A DNA stretch of 64,000 bases from an uncultured Haliea sp. (lineage in GTDB: Bacteria > Pseudomonadota > Gammaproteobacteria > Pseudomonadales > Halieaceae), in assembly GCA_913061145.1 (NCBI GenBank), contig CAJXUQ010000011.1:50032-114031 (forward strand), given 5' to 3'. Shown piece after piece: positions 62,324 through 64,000 of this stretch (positions within the stretch are counted from its first letter, which is position 1; each line of letters starts with the position of its first letter). The notes below the pieces were generated by a model. It made no database searches and was not told where the DNA came from. It worked only from the letters and a program-made list of their open reading frames with translations. Position numbers and translations under genes: made by a program.

Positions 62324-63637
62324 TCAGCCGTCGCCCGCCGTACCGGCGTTGGCAGGGGCGCTGCGCAGGCCGAGGATGTTCACGCCCTTCAGCAGCGTGA
62401 GCGCTTCATAGAGCTGGTTGTCGGTGCCCAGCAGGCCCTCCGACTGGCGCTGGCTGCGGCGGGTTTCGCCGTTCACGTTGTCCAGCCGGCGCGTCAGGTC
62501 GGCTTCGGTAATCTGGTTGGATGTGTCGTAGGCAGTGACCTGGGCGCGCTCTACAATAATGTCGGGCTCGATACCTGACGCCTGGATGGAGCGGCCGTTG
62601 GGTGTGAAGTACAGCGCGGTGGTGAGCTTGACGGCGCGGGATTCAGAGATGGGCATGACAGTTTGCACGGAACCCTTGCCGAAGCTGTCAGTGCCCATGA
62701 TGACCGCGCGCTTCTGGTCCTGCAGGGCCCCGGCCACGATTTCCGAGGCGCTGGCGGAACCGCCATTGATCAGTACCACCAGTGGCGCGCCGCCGCTGGC
62801 GTCCCCGGCTTCAGCCGAGTAGCGCATTTCCGAGTTGGCCAGTCGGCCCTCGGTGTACACCACCAGTCCACCATCCATGAACAACCCGGCTACTTCAACG
62901 CTGGCACCGAGCACACCGCCGGGGTTGTTGCGCAGGTCCAGCACCAGGCCTTTCAGCGGGCCCTTGGCTATCAGCCGCTGCAGCGCAGCGCCCACATCGT
63001 CACCGGTGCCGGTCTGGAACTGCGCTACGCGGATGTAGCCGTAGCCCGGCTCCAGAAAGCGCTCGCGCACGCTGGCCACCTTGATGGTGTCGCGTTTCAG
63101 GGTGATATCGAAAGGCTGGCTGGTGCCGGGCCGGCCTATCTGCAGTTCGATTGGGCTACCCTTCGGGCCACGCATGAGTTCAATGGCCTCGTTCAGGGAA
63201 AGCCCTTTCACCTGCTTGCCATCCAGCTTGAGGATCAGGTCACCGCTCATCAGGCCTGCTTCTGCGGCGGGCGAGCCGTCAATGGGCGCGACGATCTTGA
63301 CGTAGCCGTCTTCCATGCCCACCTCAATGCCGAGCCCGCTGAACTCGCCGCTGGTATTGGTTTGCAGGTCTTCGAAGGCTTCTTCCGTGAGATAGGCAGA
63401 ATGTGGATCCAGGTTCATCAGCATGCCCTGGATGGCGTACTCCAGCAGTGTGCTGTCGTCGATTTCCTCCACGTAGCCGATGCGGATCTGGTTGAACACG
63501 TCGGCGAAGGTGCGCAGCGCGTCCAGCGGCAGCTGGGCATCCTGTTGAGTGTGCTGCGCCAGCGCTGCGGGCGCCCCCAGGAAACAGGCCAGCAGCGCAC
63601 TGCGCAGGACTGCCAGGGGAGAGAACTGTGACTGCAT
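62324..63637 (-). CDS. S41 family C-terminal processing protease (CtpA)
   Basis: A 437-residue periplasmic serine protease. The signal peptide (LRSALLACFLGAPAALAQ) is followed by the N-terminal helical part (VFNQIRIGYVEEIDDSTLLEYAIQGMLMNLDPHSAYL), a PDZ domain of about 100-185 (GLGIEVGMEDGYVKIVAPIDGSPA), and the protease core. The Ser nucleophile lies in GGSASASEIVAGAL (Ser296/298) and the Lys of the dyad is Lys321 in DSFGKGSVQT. LDLRNNPGG is typical. Substrates include peptidoglycan-related proteins in other species. It lies between the envC-like and yibQ-type genes, presumably in one operon. Confidence 0.93.
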   Translation of the reverse strand: MQSQFSPLAVLRSALLACFLGAPAALAQHTQQDAQLPLDALRTFADVFNQIRIGYVEEIDDSTLLEYAIQGMLMNLDPHSAYLTEEAFEDLQTNTSGEFSGLGIEVGMEDGYVKIVAPIDGSPAAEAGLMSGDLILKLDGKQVKGLSLNEAIELMRGPKGSPIELQIGRPGTSQPFDITLKRDTIKVASVRERFLEPGYGYIRVAQFQTGTGDDVGAALQRLIAKGPLKGLVLDLRNNPGGVLGASVEVAGLFMDGGLVVYTEGRLANSEMRYSAEAGDASGGAPLVVLINGGSASASEIVAGALQDQKRAVIMGTDSFGKGSVQTVMPISESRAVKLTTALYFTPNGRSIQASGIEPDIIVERAQVTAYDTSNQITEADLTRRLDNVNGETRRSQRQSEGLLGTDNQLYEALTLLKGVNILGLRSAPANAGTAGDG

Positions 63638-63723
63638 GAGTTACCGCCGTCGGCGTTGCGCCGTTGCCAGATGAAAGGCCCCAGTGTAACCGATTCCGGC
63701 TGAAACCGCGCAAGCGCGGGGCT

Positions 63724-63950
63724 TCAGCGGCACCAGGCGACCGGGTCCAGAGGCTTGCCATCCTTGCGTATTTCAAAATACAGAGCCGAGCGCTCAAGGC
63801 CGCCGCTGCTGCCGACGGTGCTCACCGGCGTGCCCGGTGCCACCCATTCGCCGACCTCTTTCAACAGGCTCTGGTTGTGAGCGTACAGGCTCATGTAGCC
63901 GTCGCCGTGATCGAGTATGAGCAGCAGGCCGGAACCGCGCAGCCAGTCGG
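63724..63950 (-). CDS. envC: EnvC-like murein hydrolase activator, C-terminal end (5' part lost at adapter)
   Basis: Final 75 or so residues of a LytM/M23-type protein, ending GKPLDPVAWCR and a TGA at 63724-63726. The visible segment reads LLLILDHGDGYMSLYAHNQ, VGEWVAPGTPVSTVGSSGG and SALYFEIRKDGKPLDP. The canonical second HxH of active M23 enzymes (typically HLHFEI) is replaced by ALYFEI, so the domain is degenerate, as in E. coli EnvC, which activates amidases without hydrolysing peptidoglycan itself. The reading frame is cut by an adapter sequence at 63951, so the upstream part is missing. The short spacer (63638-63723) holds nothing recognisable. Confidence 0.85.
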
Positions 63951-64000
63951 CTGTCTCTTATACACATCTGACGCTGCCGACGACTCCTTACGTGTAGATC
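63951..64000 (+). other. Illumina Nextera (Tn5) sequencing adapter, not genomic DNA
   Basis: The last 50 bases are synthetic. CTGTCTCTTATACACATCT (63951-63969) is the Tn5 mosaic-end reverse complement; GACGCTGCCGACGA (63970-63983) completes the Nextera Read 1 adapter; CTCCTTAC (63984-63991) is the reverse complement of the i5 index S505; GTGTAGATC (63992-64000) begins the P5 flow-cell sequence. The order and spacing match the library construct exactly. Confidence 0.97.

Noticed and set aside
63951..64000. Tn5/IS50-like end that could suggest a transposon insertion
   Set aside because: The mosaic end is followed by library adapter and index sequence, which exists only in Nextera constructs, so it is not a genomic mobile element.

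Overview
The window is a GC-rich chromosomal segment of a gammaproteobacterium. Family-level gene content (the tolC-yqiB-cpdA-parE neighbourhood, SelU with a fused SelD, mutY-yggX, EnvC/CtpA/YibQ, frdABCD, an MJ1255/VC2487-type glycosyltransferase, DUF6394 and DUF6435 proteins) suggests a marine aerobic or facultative lineage near Cellvibrionales/Halieaceae. That placement is inference, not proof. It comes from a draft assembly: the last 50 bases are an untrimmed Illumina Nextera adapter including an i5 index, so genomic sequence ends at about 63950.

Layout. 1-3900: dTDP-L-rhamnose synthesis (rmlD end, rmlB on +; an SDR, rmlC, rmlA on -). 4100-7830: a glycosyltransferase, methyltransferase and six-hairpin toroid protein in one overlapping unit, with a second methyltransferase behind tolC; probably synthesis of a decorated glycan or glycolipid. 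7869-12781: tolC diverging from yqiB-cpdA-parE. 12882-18700: YceI protein, an octaheme cytochrome/TPR protein, a glycosyltransferase-PAP2 pair, an amidotransferase and GloA. 18838-23047: rdgC, selU and a SelD fused to an NADH-dehydrogenase-like flavoprotein (tRNA selenouridine synthesis). 23048-28143: a potassium-channel/RCK protein with a small membrane partner, an AlgZ/AlgR-type two-component pair, an acetyltransferase and a second potassium channel.

28174-30662: a KshA-like Rieske oxygenase and an HsaA-like flavin monooxygenase, the signature enzymes of aerobic steroid ring opening, with a terminator behind and a perfect FNR/Anr-type box in front. 30721-35250: small accessory genes (DUF4124, LLM oxidoreductase, ChaC-like, Tpm, DUF6435, RidA) and tRNA-Phe with its promoter. 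35250-40749: yggX-mutY, a lipoprotein esterase, a TVP38-mercuric-reductase-like fusion and the arsenosugar enzyme ArsS. 40996-43750: hisBHAF; it converges on frdDCBA (43761-47029), followed by an SLC13-type permease. 49091-52737: small membrane proteins, RsuA-type pseudouridine synthase, CWC, DUF3667, DUF167 and Ddn-type proteins.

52791-61375 is the most distinctive part: a four-gene operon (HyuA-type hydantoinase/oxoprolinase, DUF917 protein, TonB-dependent receptor, hydantoin racemase) diverging from a 914-residue MalT-like LuxR regulator. It looks like a self-contained, ligand-induced uptake and catabolism module for a hydantoin- or thiohydantoin-like compound. The regulator gene is visibly poorer in GC than its surroundings. 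61495-63950: yibQ-type deacetylase, S41 protease and the end of an EnvC-like gene.

No insertion sequence, integrase, CRISPR array or rRNA was seen, and no gene-free stretch exceeds about 300 bases; the longest gaps (about 200-250 bases) hold the promoters and repeats listed or nothing recognisable.
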